Shown here one piece after another: positions 51,590 through 59,668 of a stretch of 64,000 bases of DNA (its first letter is position 1; every line of letters starts with the position of its first letter). Position numbers and translations under genes: made by a program. Where the stretch lies: positions 768,400-832,399 of the forward strand of contig NZ_JAVFWO010000001.1 in NCBI RefSeq assembly GCF_031085295.1. Direction: 5' to 3'. Source of the stretch: Microbacterium psychrotolerans (GTDB lineage: Bacteria; Actinomycetota; Actinomycetes; Actinomycetales; Microbacteriaceae). The notes under the pieces were generated by a model, which saw only the letters and a list, made by a program, of their open reading frames with translations, had not been told where the DNA came from and did not search any database.

Positions 51590-52591
51590 ATGACTCATGC
51601 GGACGACACGGTGCAGACGAGATGGGCCGTGCTCGGCCCCGGGGCGATCAGCCGGGACTTCGTGGTGGGGCTGCGTGCCTCGCAGCACGGCGTGCTGCAC
51701 GCGGTGGGCAGTTCGTCGGCGGAGCGGGCGGCGACCTTCGCGGCGGAGCACGGCGCCGCGGCATCCGGAACGTACGACGAGATCCTGGCCCGCGACGATG
51801 TCGACGCGGTCTACGTCGGAACCGTCCACACGACGCACGCCGACCTCGCGATCCGCGCGCTCGACGCGGGCAAGGCCGTGCTGTGCGAGAAGCCCGCGAG
51901 CCCGACCCTCGAGGAGGTCGAGCGCATCCTCGCCACGGCCCGGCGGGCGCAGCGGCCGTTCCTCGAGGCCTTCAAGACCCGGTTCGGGCCGTTCGCCGAC
52001 GCGCTGCGCGACCTCGTGACCCGCGGTGAGCTCGGCGCGCTGCAGCGCGTCGAGGGCGCGTTCGGCTTCGCGGCGGGCGTGCACGAAGGCCGCCTGTTCG
52101 ACCCCGCGCTCGCCGGCGGCGCGATCCTCGATGTGGGCTGCTATCCGCTCGCTCTCGCCATCGACCTCGCCGCCGCCGCCGGCGAGCCGATCGATGCACC
52201 GGACTACCGCGCGTTCGAGGCCGAGGTGGTGTCGGGCGTCGACGGCACGGCATCCGCGGTGATCGCGTTCGGCGGTGTCACCGCTGCGATCGCCACCTCC
52301 GTGATCGAGGACCTGCCCGACACCGGCGTCCTGCGGTTCGCCGATGCCGAGGTCGTGCTCCCCAACGTGTGGGGCAGCCGCACCGAGAGCCCGTCGACGC
52401 TCATCGTTCGCCGCGGCGACGACGAGCGGGTGATCGAGGTGCCGGTCGTGCAGCCGATGGCCGCCGAAGCCGATGCGCTCTCGCTCGCCATCGCCGAGGG
52501 CAGGCTCGAAGTGCCCCAGATGCCCTGGTCGCACACGCGTGCCGCCGCACGCGTGCTGACGGACTGGCGCGCAGCCGCTCTCGCCGGCTGA
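51590..52591 (+). CDS. Gfo/Idh/MocA family oxidoreductase
   Basis: A 333-residue NAD(P)-dependent oxidoreductase. The Rossmann domain (residues 1-125) starts WAVLGPGAISRDF, with the family's GTVHTTHADLAIRALDAGK and catalytic-Lys motif CEKPAS near residue 100. The C-terminal half has GGAILDVGCYPLALA, typical of trans-dihydrodiol or sugar dehydrogenases of this family. It probably oxidises a sugar or cyclic polyol; the substrate is unknown. ATG 51590 is seven bases after TACGAT (51577-51582), so it appears leaderless. The gene converges on the polysaccharide locus regulator. Confidence 0.88.
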   Translation: MTHADDTVQTRWAVLGPGAISRDFVVGLRASQHGVLHAVGSSSAERAATFAAEHGAAASGTYDEILARDDVDAVYVGTVHTTHADLAIRALDAGKAVLCEKPASPTLEEVERILATARRAQRPFLEAFKTRFGPFADALRDLVTRGELGALQRVEGAFGFAAGVHEGRLFDPALAGGAILDVGCYPLALAIDLAAAAGEPIDAPDYRAFEAEVVSGVDGTASAVIAFGGVTAAIATSVIEDLPDTGVLRFADAEVVLPNVWGSRTESPSTLIVRRGDDERVIEVPVVQPMAAEADALSLAIAEGRLEVPQMPWSHTRAAARVLTDWRAAALAG

Positions 52592-52744
52592 CGGCGCTGA
52601 CTCGCCGCCCCGCGACTGCAACGGTGGAGCGCCGGCTCGCTGCCGTGGAGACCTCGACGGCAGCTCGCGGGCCGGGGCCGCCACCGACCGGCTCGTGGGC
52701 CTGCGGACGGACCCACCGCGGGCCCGGAGCGGCGGTTCTGAGGG

Positions 52745-53851
52745 TCAGGCGCCGCGGGGCGGGGCGGTCGAGCCGCGGACGTTCAGGGTCGGGTTCAGCA
52801 CGACGCGGTGCACCGGGCGCGTCGGATCCTCGATGCGCCGTGCCAGCAGGTCGACGGCGGCGCGGCCGACCGAGTTGCGCGGTGGGCTCACGGCGGTGAG
52901 CGCCGGCGTGAACAGCTCGGCGACCTCGTCGTCGTAGGCGACCACCGACAGGTCGCCGGGCACCGAGATGCCGCGGTTGAGGGCGAGGTCGACGAACGCC
53001 ATCGCCTCAGGGTCGGAGTGCACCAGGATCGCGGTCACCGAGTTCGCCAGCGCTGCATCGAGCGTCGCGTCGACGACCGCCGAGAAGTCGGGGCTGGTGC
53101 GCGGCGGCAGGCTCGTCTCGAAGTGATCCGAGGGCGTGAGGCCCAGCTCCAGACACGCGGCCTGCCATCCGGCGGTGATCTTGCGCGACGTCGGGGAGTC
53201 GCGGGCGATGATGAGCCCGACGCGACGGTGGCCCAGCGCCGCGAGGTGGCGGGCGGCGAGCACCGCGCCGAGTGCGTGGTCGGTGGTCACGTTCTCGACG
53301 GGGCTGCCCTCGGGCAGCACGACGGCATCGCGCTCGACGAGCACGTTGGGCACGCCGCACTCGGCGAGCCACTGCACGACGTCCTGGGCATGCGGGGTGT
53401 CGGTGTTCGGCGCGACCACGAGCCCGCGCACGCCGTCGGCGTGCACGAGCCGCTCGAGCACCGGGCGCTCGTCCTGCAGCTCGTACGAGGCGCCCCGCAG
53501 CACGACCCGCAGCCCGTGACGGGTGGCCTCGGTCTCGGCGCCGCGCACGACGCTCGGCCAGTAGAAGCTCAGCGACGGCACCAGCATCGCGATCGAGCCC
53601 GTGCGCGCGGCGGAGGCCGGATGCCCTGGCTCGACGTCGTCGAACGCGCCGGCCGCGGGAACGGCGCCGCCGTGCACGCGCACGAGCAGCCCTTCGCGCT
53701 CCATCTGCGCGAGATCCCGGCGCAGGGTGACGGGGGCGACGCCCAGTTCGTCCATCAGCTGCGCGACCCGCACGGCGCCGTCGCGCTCGAGCGTCGCCAG
53801 CACGTGCGCGCGCCGCTCGGCGGCCAGCAGTGCCGGTGTCTGGTCGGTCAT
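52745..53851 (-). CDS. DeoR-type HTH / LacI-type sugar-sensing repressor
   Basis: A 368-residue hybrid regulator. Residues 8-65 form a DeoR-type winged helix (ERRAHVLATLERDG; LMDELGVAPVTLRRDLAQMEREGLL). Residues 85-345 are a periplasmic-binding-protein-like effector domain of the LacI family (SIAMLVPSLSFYWPSVVRGAE; GHRRVGLIIA; DLSVVAYDDEVAELFTPALTAV). The expected effector is an oligosaccharide or uronate from the locus it serves. Its start overlaps the stop of the lyase gene (ATGA), so regulator and lyase are made from one mRNA. The direct repeats at 55905-55975 are its most likely operator. Confidence 0.88.
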   Translation of the reverse strand: MTDQTPALLAAERRAHVLATLERDGAVRVAQLMDELGVAPVTLRRDLAQMEREGLLVRVHGGAVPAAGAFDDVEPGHPASAARTGSIAMLVPSLSFYWPSVVRGAETEATRHGLRVVLRGASYELQDERPVLERLVHADGVRGLVVAPNTDTPHAQDVVQWLAECGVPNVLVERDAVVLPEGSPVENVTTDHALGAVLAARHLAALGHRRVGLIIARDSPTSRKITAGWQAACLELGLTPSDHFETSLPPRTSPDFSAVVDATLDAALANSVTAILVHSDPEAMAFVDLALNRGISVPGDLSVVAYDDEVAELFTPALTAVSPPRNSVGRAAVDLLARRIEDPTRPVHRVVLNPTLNVRGSTAPPRGA

Positions 53852-55830
53852 CGGGCGTCCTCCGCGTTCGTCAGGTCCAGTTCTACCGTGACGGCGACGC
53901 TGTCGCGTGACGTCACGTCCAGATCCAGCCGGGTGAGTCGCGCGCCCCACACGCTCGAGAGCACGGGGTCGTCGAGCTCGCGCACGACGAGCGACGCCGC
54001 GATGCCCTCGGGCCACGAGATGCGCACCGGCGCGGCGCCGTCGAGCGGGGTGACCACCACGCTGGACGCATCCTGGCGCACGTCGCCGGCCAGCAACATC
54101 CGCACCTGCGTGAACGCCTCGTTCCCGTCGACCGTCGGCGTCTCGGCCACCGGGGCGGCGGTCCAGGAGTCCTCGACCACCACGCGCCGCACCGCCCGTT
54201 CGAGGCGCACCGAACGCCGCCACGGCGCCGCGCCGGGGTATGCGCCGGAGAGGTCGAGCGCGAACGCCGCCGTGTCGTCGGCGAGTGAGATCTCCACATC
54301 GGATGCCGCGAACCCCGCGCCCGGACTCTGCTCGAGGCCGCCGATGACCGGCACGTTGTGCCACCCGCTCTGCATCGTCCAGATGTCGTAGCGGTCGGGG
54401 CCGAACGTCTGCAGCGTGTACGTCGGGCGACCGGCGTCGACGATCACGGGCACGCCGTCGGACGCTACGACGAACGAGCCGACGTCGTTGTGGTTGTGGT
54501 GCTCGCCGTTGTGTCCGCCCTTGACGGCGACGGTGAGCCCGCGGCTCGTGCCGCCCCGCTCGCGGGCGAGCAGCACCTCCGTCGAGGGCAGCCATACCTC
54601 GCGCGGGAACGGCGACGTCGCCTCGGTCGCGTCGACCCACGCCGGATCGGTGATGCCGCGCAGCAGTCGGCCGAAGCCCTCGTGCTCGGTGGCCGCCGGG
54701 GTGCCGGCGATGCGGTGCGATGCGGCGTGGGCGACGGCATCCGTGTCCTGCGCACTCCGCGCGGCGCGATGCAGGGCGTGCCACGGCTGCGCCGCCGAGA
54801 CGCGCGCCTGTCCGTCGGCGAGGTTGAGGTACCAGTCGTCGCCGAGGTGCATGCGGTGGGGGAACGCGACAGTCTCGCGCAGCGCGGGGATGCCCGAGGC
54901 GTCGAGCACTCCCCCGGTCGCATGGCGCACGAGGTCGAGCCCCTCGAGCGCGCGGCATGCGCCGTTCCACCAGTACGCGTACCCCTCGTCGATGGCGCCG
55001 TCGGCCGGGAGCACCGAGACGTACCGGTCGACGCCCTCGATCGCGAGCGCCACGACGGCCGCGCGTTCGGCGACCTCGGAGGGGCCGTCGAGCAGGCGCA
55101 GCGCGGCGAGCAGCACGTTGCCGTGGATCCACGGGTTCCAGTTGTGGACGTCGCCGTCGAGCCCGAGCCAGTGCCAGTCCCGACGCCGGGTGAACGGCTC
55201 GAATACGCGCACGCGCGCCTCGTGCCGGATGCGGGAGCGGATGCCGGGGTACCGGGCTTCGAGGCGCTCGCCGAGGAGCTGGTCCACCCAGGTGAGCAGT
55301 GCGACCGCCTCGCCCGCGCCGAGGTCGAGGTACGGCTCGGTCACCGTCGGGAGCACCGAGCCCCGTTCGCGGAAGGCGTCGTCGTGGGCGGGCCAGCACC
55401 ATGAGCTCTGCTCGCAGATGAGCCACACGCCGTCGAGGACGTCGGCGAGCCACGCACTCCCGATCTCGCCGTCGTCGGCGTGATGGGCGGCGGCGACCGC
55501 GGCGCGGGCGAGGCGGCGCTGCCGCTCGAAGACGATGCTCTCCCAGCCCTCGCGGTCGCCGTCGTCGTGCAGTCGCGCGGCGGCCGTCGCCAGCGGCACG
55601 GGCCAGGCGGTGGAGCGGTCGGCGGCGGCCCGTGCGAGCACGTCGCGGACGGCGATCGGGTCGGCGATGCCCTGCGGGCCCCAGACGCCCCGGTCGTCCG
55701 AGGTGGCAACGGGAAGGGCGCGATCGGGAGACGCGAGCAGCCTGGCGAGTGCGGCCGGGAAGCCGGCGGCGTCGACGCCTGCCTGCCGTTCGTAGACCGC
55801 GGCCAGCGCGCCCCGGAATCTCGCGCTCAT
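53848..55830 (-). CDS. Heparinase II/III-like polysaccharide lyase
   Basis: A 660-residue protein without a signal peptide. The N-terminal two thirds is an (alpha/alpha) toroid (WNPWIHGNVLLAALRLLDG; GYAYWWNGACRALEGLDLV). The C-terminal beta-sandwich starts with the heparinase II/III signature, GGHNGEHHNHNDVGSFVV near residue 440, whose His residues help bind the catalytic metal. Such enzymes cleave acidic polysaccharides or oligosaccharides by beta-elimination, leaving unsaturated uronates, which fits the GH88 enzyme to the right. Lack of a signal suggests intracellular action on imported oligosaccharides. Start: CAACGAGGAGGACCCAG upstream. The regulator follows with a four-base overlap. Confidence 0.88.
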   Translation of the reverse strand: MSARFRGALAAVYERQAGVDAAGFPAALARLLASPDRALPVATSDDRGVWGPQGIADPIAVRDVLARAAADRSTAWPVPLATAAARLHDDGDREGWESIVFERQRRLARAAVAAAHHADDGEIGSAWLADVLDGVWLICEQSSWCWPAHDDAFRERGSVLPTVTEPYLDLGAGEAVALLTWVDQLLGERLEARYPGIRSRIRHEARVRVFEPFTRRRDWHWLGLDGDVHNWNPWIHGNVLLAALRLLDGPSEVAERAAVVALAIEGVDRYVSVLPADGAIDEGYAYWWNGACRALEGLDLVRHATGGVLDASGIPALRETVAFPHRMHLGDDWYLNLADGQARVSAAQPWHALHRAARSAQDTDAVAHAASHRIAGTPAATEHEGFGRLLRGITDPAWVDATEATSPFPREVWLPSTEVLLARERGGTSRGLTVAVKGGHNGEHHNHNDVGSFVVASDGVPVIVDAGRPTYTLQTFGPDRYDIWTMQSGWHNVPVIGGLEQSPGAGFAASDVEISLADDTAAFALDLSGAYPGAAPWRRSVRLERAVRRVVVEDSWTAAPVAETPTVDGNEAFTQVRMLLAGDVRQDASSVVVTPLDGAAPVRISWPEGIAASLVVRELDDPVLSSVWGARLTRLDLDVTSRDSVAVTVELDLTNAEDAR

Positions 55831-55904
55831 CTGGGTCCTCCTCGTTGATTCACCATGGTGGGGGTGCACTGTCCCGTCCGATCGGTGCGTTCTGCTAAAC
55901 CGAT

Positions 55905-55975
55905 CACAAACGATCATAACAAATCTCAAACAGTCTTGCAATGAACGAATCGGGTTGATACAGTCCCAAACGTTC
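55905..55975. promoter_or_regulatory. Divergent promoters sharing one -35, with phased 11-bp direct repeats
   Basis: The self-complementary TTGCAA (55936-55941) serves as -35 in both directions: rightward with TACAGT (55959-55964) and leftward with TATGAT (55913-55918, minus strand), each with a 17-base spacer. Direct repeats CACAAACGATC (55905-55915), CTCAAACAGTC (55925-55935) and CCCAAACGTTC (55965-55975) lie 20 and 40 bases apart, on one helix face, touching or overlapping the promoter elements. Confidence 0.8.
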
Positions 55976-56026
55976 GCTTTCCGCTGACCCCACAGCGGCG
56001 AGAAGAAGGCATCGAGGGAGATCCCA

Positions 56027-58126
56027 GTGACGGTCCAGCAGCCCACCAGGTCGGCGCGCAACGCGACGGGTTCCGCCTGGGCTGCTCGTGAGTGGACGCG
56101 GGACGAGTGGCTCGCCTACGCGGACCGCCTCCTCGACACCGCCCGCACGCACGCGTCGCCCGGCGCCGGTCGCATCCACTTCCCCGGTGCCGAAGGCGGC
56201 TACGGCCACGCGGTCGACGGTCTCGAAGGCTTCGCCCGTACCTTCCTCCTGGCCGGGTTCCGCATCGCCGGTGCGCGCGGCGAGGGCACGGAGGAGCTCG
56301 CGGACTTCTACCGCCGCGGCATCGTCACGGGCGTCGACCCGGATGCCGAGGACCGGTGGGTGCGTCTCGACGAGCACGCACAGGCGAAGGTCGAGGCGGC
56401 GTCGCTGGCACTCGTGCTCGACATGACTCGTCCGTGGATCTGGGACCGCCTCGACGCCCTCACGCAGGAGCGTGTCATCGCCTACCTCGCGCCCGTCGTG
56501 GGCGACGCCACCTACCCGAAGACCAACTGGCTGTGGTTCCGCGTCGTCGTGCAGACGTTCCTGCGCTCGGTCGGCGGGCCCTGGTCGGCCGAGGACATCG
56601 CCGACGACCTGGCGCTGCACGACGTGCTGGTGCGCGAGGACGGCTGGATCTCGGACGGCTTCGAGCGCTCGTACGACCACTACGTCGGCTGGGCGCTGCA
56701 CACCTACCCCGTGCTGTGGTCGCGGATGCAGGGCGCCGGCGAACTCGCCGGCGGACGCACCGCGGACGACCTCGTGCGGCTCGACCGCTTCCTGCAGGAT
56801 GCCGTGACCCTGGTCGGCGCCGACGGCTCGCCCCTCGTGCAGGGCCGCAGCCTCATCTACCGCTTCGCGGCCGCCGCGCCGTTCTGGGTCGGGGCGATCG
56901 CGGAGGTGCCGTCGGTCCCGCTCGGGCAGCTGCGCCGTGCCGCCAACGCCGTCGTCGCGCACTTCGCCGAGCGCACGGTGCCCGCCGCGGACGGCGTCCT
57001 CACCATGGGCTGGCATCACGAGTGGCGCGAGCTCGCGCAGTCGTACTCGGGCCCGGGCTCGCCCTACTGGGCGGTCAAGGGCCTGCTCGGCATCTCGCTT
57101 CCGGCCGACCACCCGGTCTGGGCGGCCGAGAGCGAGCCGCTGCCGATCGAGGCCGGCGATGACCTGCGCGTCGTGCGCCCGGCCGGCTGGGTGATCTCGG
57201 GTACCCGCGCCGACGGCATCGTCCGCATCGCGAACCATGGCACCGACCACGCGGCCGCGGGCAGCCTCGTCGGCGACTCGCCGCTGTACGCCCGCATCGG
57301 CTACTCGACCGCCGCCGGTCCCCTGGCGAATCAGCTCGCGTGGGAGGAGCCGCTCGAGCAGTCGGTCGCCCTTCTCGACGCGGCTGGTCGCGCCACGCAC
57401 CGCGCCGCGATGGACCTGATCGACGTGCGTGTGCAGGACGACGAGGGCGGCCGGCTCGGCATCGCCGCCTCGGTCTCGCGCGCGCACTGGATCACCCTGC
57501 GCCCTTCGGCCCAGCGCCACGGCTCGGGCATCGACGGCGACATCGAGGTCGCGGGCGTGGTCGAGGTGCACTCGCTCGTGCGCGGACCGTGGGAAGTGCG
57601 CCTCGCGCGCGTCGACTCCCTCGAGCCCGGCATCGACGCCGCGTCCCTCCGCCTCCGGGTCGGCGGGTGGGCGCTGGCCGCCCACGAAGCGCCCCGGTCC
57701 TCGTTTGAGGAGCGGCGCCAGGATGAGGACCGAAACGCCGCGCCGGTCTCCTCACCTCGACCCTCGTCCTCGACTGAGGATGACGAAGCCGGGCAGTCGG
57801 CCTCGATCATTGCGAACGGCCTGAGCTCCGGCATCCGTCCCCTTCTCGGCCATGGTGCGACCAGCATCGAGACGCGCGAGGACGCCAGCCCCCTGGGACC
57901 CGTCGCCGCCGTGCCGGTCGCGACCTACCCGGTGCAGGTCGGCGCGTGGATCGCCACGCTCGTCGAGCTCACCACCGAAGACCTCGCATCGCCCGCCGAT
58001 GCAACGGCGGCCGTCGCCCTCGCGGCCGACGGCGCTCAGACCACCGTCACGGTCACCTGGCCGGACGGGACGGCGACCACGAGTCGCCTCGCACACCCCG
58101 GAACAGCGTCCGTCGCGAACCGGTAA
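56027..58126 (+). CDS. DUF2264 family protein with repeat-derived insertion
   Basis: A 699-residue cytoplasmic protein of the DUF2264 family, predicted (alpha/alpha) toroid in the N-terminal 400 residues (YPKTNWLWFRVVVQTFLRSVG; DGWISDGFERSYDHYVGWALH; GSPYWAVKGLLGISLP) followed by beta-rich sequence. DUF2264 proteins recur in pectin, rhamnogalacturonan and glycosaminoglycan loci and are suspected glycosidases or lyases; activity is unproven. Residues 557-590 are an Arg/Glu/Ser/Pro-rich stretch (RSSFEERRQDEDRN) interrupting the beta domain, encoded by repeat-like DNA. The GTG start is preceded by GGGAGATCCCA. It is the first gene of the rightward operon. Confidence 0.85.
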   Translation: MTVQQPTRSARNATGSAWAAREWTRDEWLAYADRLLDTARTHASPGAGRIHFPGAEGGYGHAVDGLEGFARTFLLAGFRIAGARGEGTEELADFYRRGIVTGVDPDAEDRWVRLDEHAQAKVEAASLALVLDMTRPWIWDRLDALTQERVIAYLAPVVGDATYPKTNWLWFRVVVQTFLRSVGGPWSAEDIADDLALHDVLVREDGWISDGFERSYDHYVGWALHTYPVLWSRMQGAGELAGGRTADDLVRLDRFLQDAVTLVGADGSPLVQGRSLIYRFAAAAPFWVGAIAEVPSVPLGQLRRAANAVVAHFAERTVPAADGVLTMGWHHEWRELAQSYSGPGSPYWAVKGLLGISLPADHPVWAAESEPLPIEAGDDLRVVRPAGWVISGTRADGIVRIANHGTDHAAAGSLVGDSPLYARIGYSTAAGPLANQLAWEEPLEQSVALLDAAGRATHRAAMDLIDVRVQDDEGGRLGIAASVSRAHWITLRPSAQRHGSGIDGDIEVAGVVEVHSLVRGPWEVRLARVDSLEPGIDAASLRLRVGGWALAAHEAPRSSFEERRQDEDRNAAPVSSPRPSSSTEDDEAGQSASIIANGLSSGIRPLLGHGATSIETREDASPLGPVAAVPVATYPVQVGAWIATLVELTTEDLASPADATAAVALAADGAQTTVTVTWPDGTATTSRLAHPGTASVANR
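57696..57790 (+). repeat. Repeat-like insertion inside the DUF2264 gene
   Basis: GGTCCTC (57696-57702) and GAGGACC (57725-57731) form an inverted pair, and TCCTCG/GAGGA words recur to 57790. The stretch resembles intergenic palindromic repeats rather than a protein domain, yet keeps the reading frame. Confidence 0.5.
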
Positions 58127-58175
58127 CCCGATGGGCCCGAGGACGGGTCCGCAATCACAAAGGAGTACCCCCAGT

Positions 58176-59480
58176 ATGAAGCGCTCATACGCTGCCGCGG
58201 CCGGCATCGCCGTGGTCGCCACGCTCGCTCTCGCCGGATGCAGCGGCGGTGGCGAGGAAGCCGCGCCCGAGGAGTCGTCGGGTCCGGTCACGCTCTCGCT
58301 CTCGGGCTGGAGCCTCGACACGACGCCGGAGTTCCAGGCGCTCGCCGACGCGTTCCACGAGGAGAACCCCGACGTCACGATCGAGCTCAAGGGCTACGAC
58401 GCGGCCGAGTACAACACCCTCCTGACCGCCGACCTCGCTGCCGGCTCCGGCCCCGACATCATCACGCAGAAGGAGGTCAAGTTCGTCCCGACGTTCGTCG
58501 AGGGCGGCCAGCTCCTCGACGTGTCGGACGTCGAGCTGCCCGACGACATCAGCGGCGCCAAGTCGTACGAGGTCGACGGCACGGCCTACGCGGTGCCCTA
58601 CCGCAACGACTCGTGGGTCCTGTACTACAACAAGGCGCTGTTCGACCAGGCCGGCGTCGAGTACCCCGACGGCTCGTGGACGTGGGACGACTACAGCGAC
58701 GCCGCCGCCGCGCTGACCGAGGGCCTCGCAGCTGCCGGCAGCACCGCCAAGGGCACGTACCTCCACAACTGGCAGTCGACCGTGCAGGGCTTCGCCAACG
58801 CGCAGTCCGACGGCGACATCCTCAAGGGCGAGTACGAGTACATGGAGCCCTTCTACGACAACGTGCTCGCGCTCCAGGACGGTGGCGACCAGGTCGACTA
58901 CAACACCGCGAAGGCGAACCAGCTCACCTACCAGGGTGAGTTCGGCAAGCAGAACGCGGCCATGATGCCCATGGGCACGTGGTTCGTCGCGACCCTCATC
59001 GCCCAGCAGGCCTCGGGCGACGCCGACGACTTCGAGTGGGGCATCGCGCCCATCCCGCAGGTCGACTCGAAGACCGCGGGTCTCGACAACACCCCGGTGA
59101 CCTTCGGCGACCCGACCGGCTTCGGCATCAACGCCGGCATCGACGAGTCCAAGGTCGCGGCCGCGAAGAAGTTCCTCGCGTTCGCCGCAGGTGAAGAGGG
59201 CGCCGAGGTCCTCGCGCAGATCGGCATCACGCCGGCTCTGCTGACCGACGCGGTCGTCGACACCTACTTCTCGGTCGACGGCGCCCCCACCGACGACCTG
59301 TCGAAGTTCGCGTACTCGACGCACGAGGTGCACCCCGAGAACCCGACGTCGAACAAGGCCGCCGCGATCCAGGGCATCCTCGGCGACATGCACACGGCCA
59401 TCATGTCGGGTTCGACCTCCGTGTCGGACGCGATCAAGGAGGCGCAGGACCGCGTCGCCAACGAGGTCGGCACCGACTGA
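58176..59480 (+). CDS. Sugar ABC transporter substrate-binding lipoprotein
   Basis: A 434-residue solute-binding family 1 lipoprotein. The signal ends at LALAGC (Cys22). The mature part has the family pattern: EFQALADAFHEENPDVTIELKGY, DIITQKEVKFVPTFVEGGQLLDV, YAVPYRNDSWVLYYNKALFDQAG and late GFGINAGIDESKVAAAKKFLAF. It should capture oligosaccharides, here probably unsaturated uronate-containing products, for the two permeases downstream. AAAGGAGTACCCC precedes the ATG. No ATPase is encoded in the operon within this window, so a shared MsiK-like ATPase is likely. A hairpin lies between it and the permeases. Confidence 0.92.
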   Translation: MKRSYAAAAGIAVVATLALAGCSGGGEEAAPEESSGPVTLSLSGWSLDTTPEFQALADAFHEENPDVTIELKGYDAAEYNTLLTADLAAGSGPDIITQKEVKFVPTFVEGGQLLDVSDVELPDDISGAKSYEVDGTAYAVPYRNDSWVLYYNKALFDQAGVEYPDGSWTWDDYSDAAAALTEGLAAAGSTAKGTYLHNWQSTVQGFANAQSDGDILKGEYEYMEPFYDNVLALQDGGDQVDYNTAKANQLTYQGEFGKQNAAMMPMGTWFVATLIAQQASGDADDFEWGIAPIPQVDSKTAGLDNTPVTFGDPTGFGINAGIDESKVAAAKKFLAFAAGEEGAEVLAQIGITPALLTDAVVDTYFSVDGAPTDDLSKFAYSTHEVHPENPTSNKAAAIQGILGDMHTAIMSGSTSVSDAIKEAQDRVANEVGTD

Positions 59481-59512
59481 GCCGCGGCTCGTCCCACCCG
59501 TTCCAGCACGCC

Positions 59513-59550
59513 TCCGGCAGGCTCGCGGACTCTTCCCCGAGCCTGCCGGA
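59513..59550 (+). terminator. Intercistronic hairpin after the binding-protein gene
   Basis: TCCGGCAGGCTCG pairs perfectly with CGAGCCTGCCGGA around a 12-base loop, without a T-tract. It may partly terminate transcription or protect the upstream mRNA, allowing more binding protein than permease. Confidence 0.7.
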
Positions 59551-59668
59551 AGGCACCCGATCCCGCGGCGCCCGAGGCGCCGACACCGGATCACCGCTGA
59601 CCGCCCCGCCCCCCAGCGGGCGGGCCGGTCACCGCACCCGCTCTTCTCATCGCACCTGGAGGTCCGCC

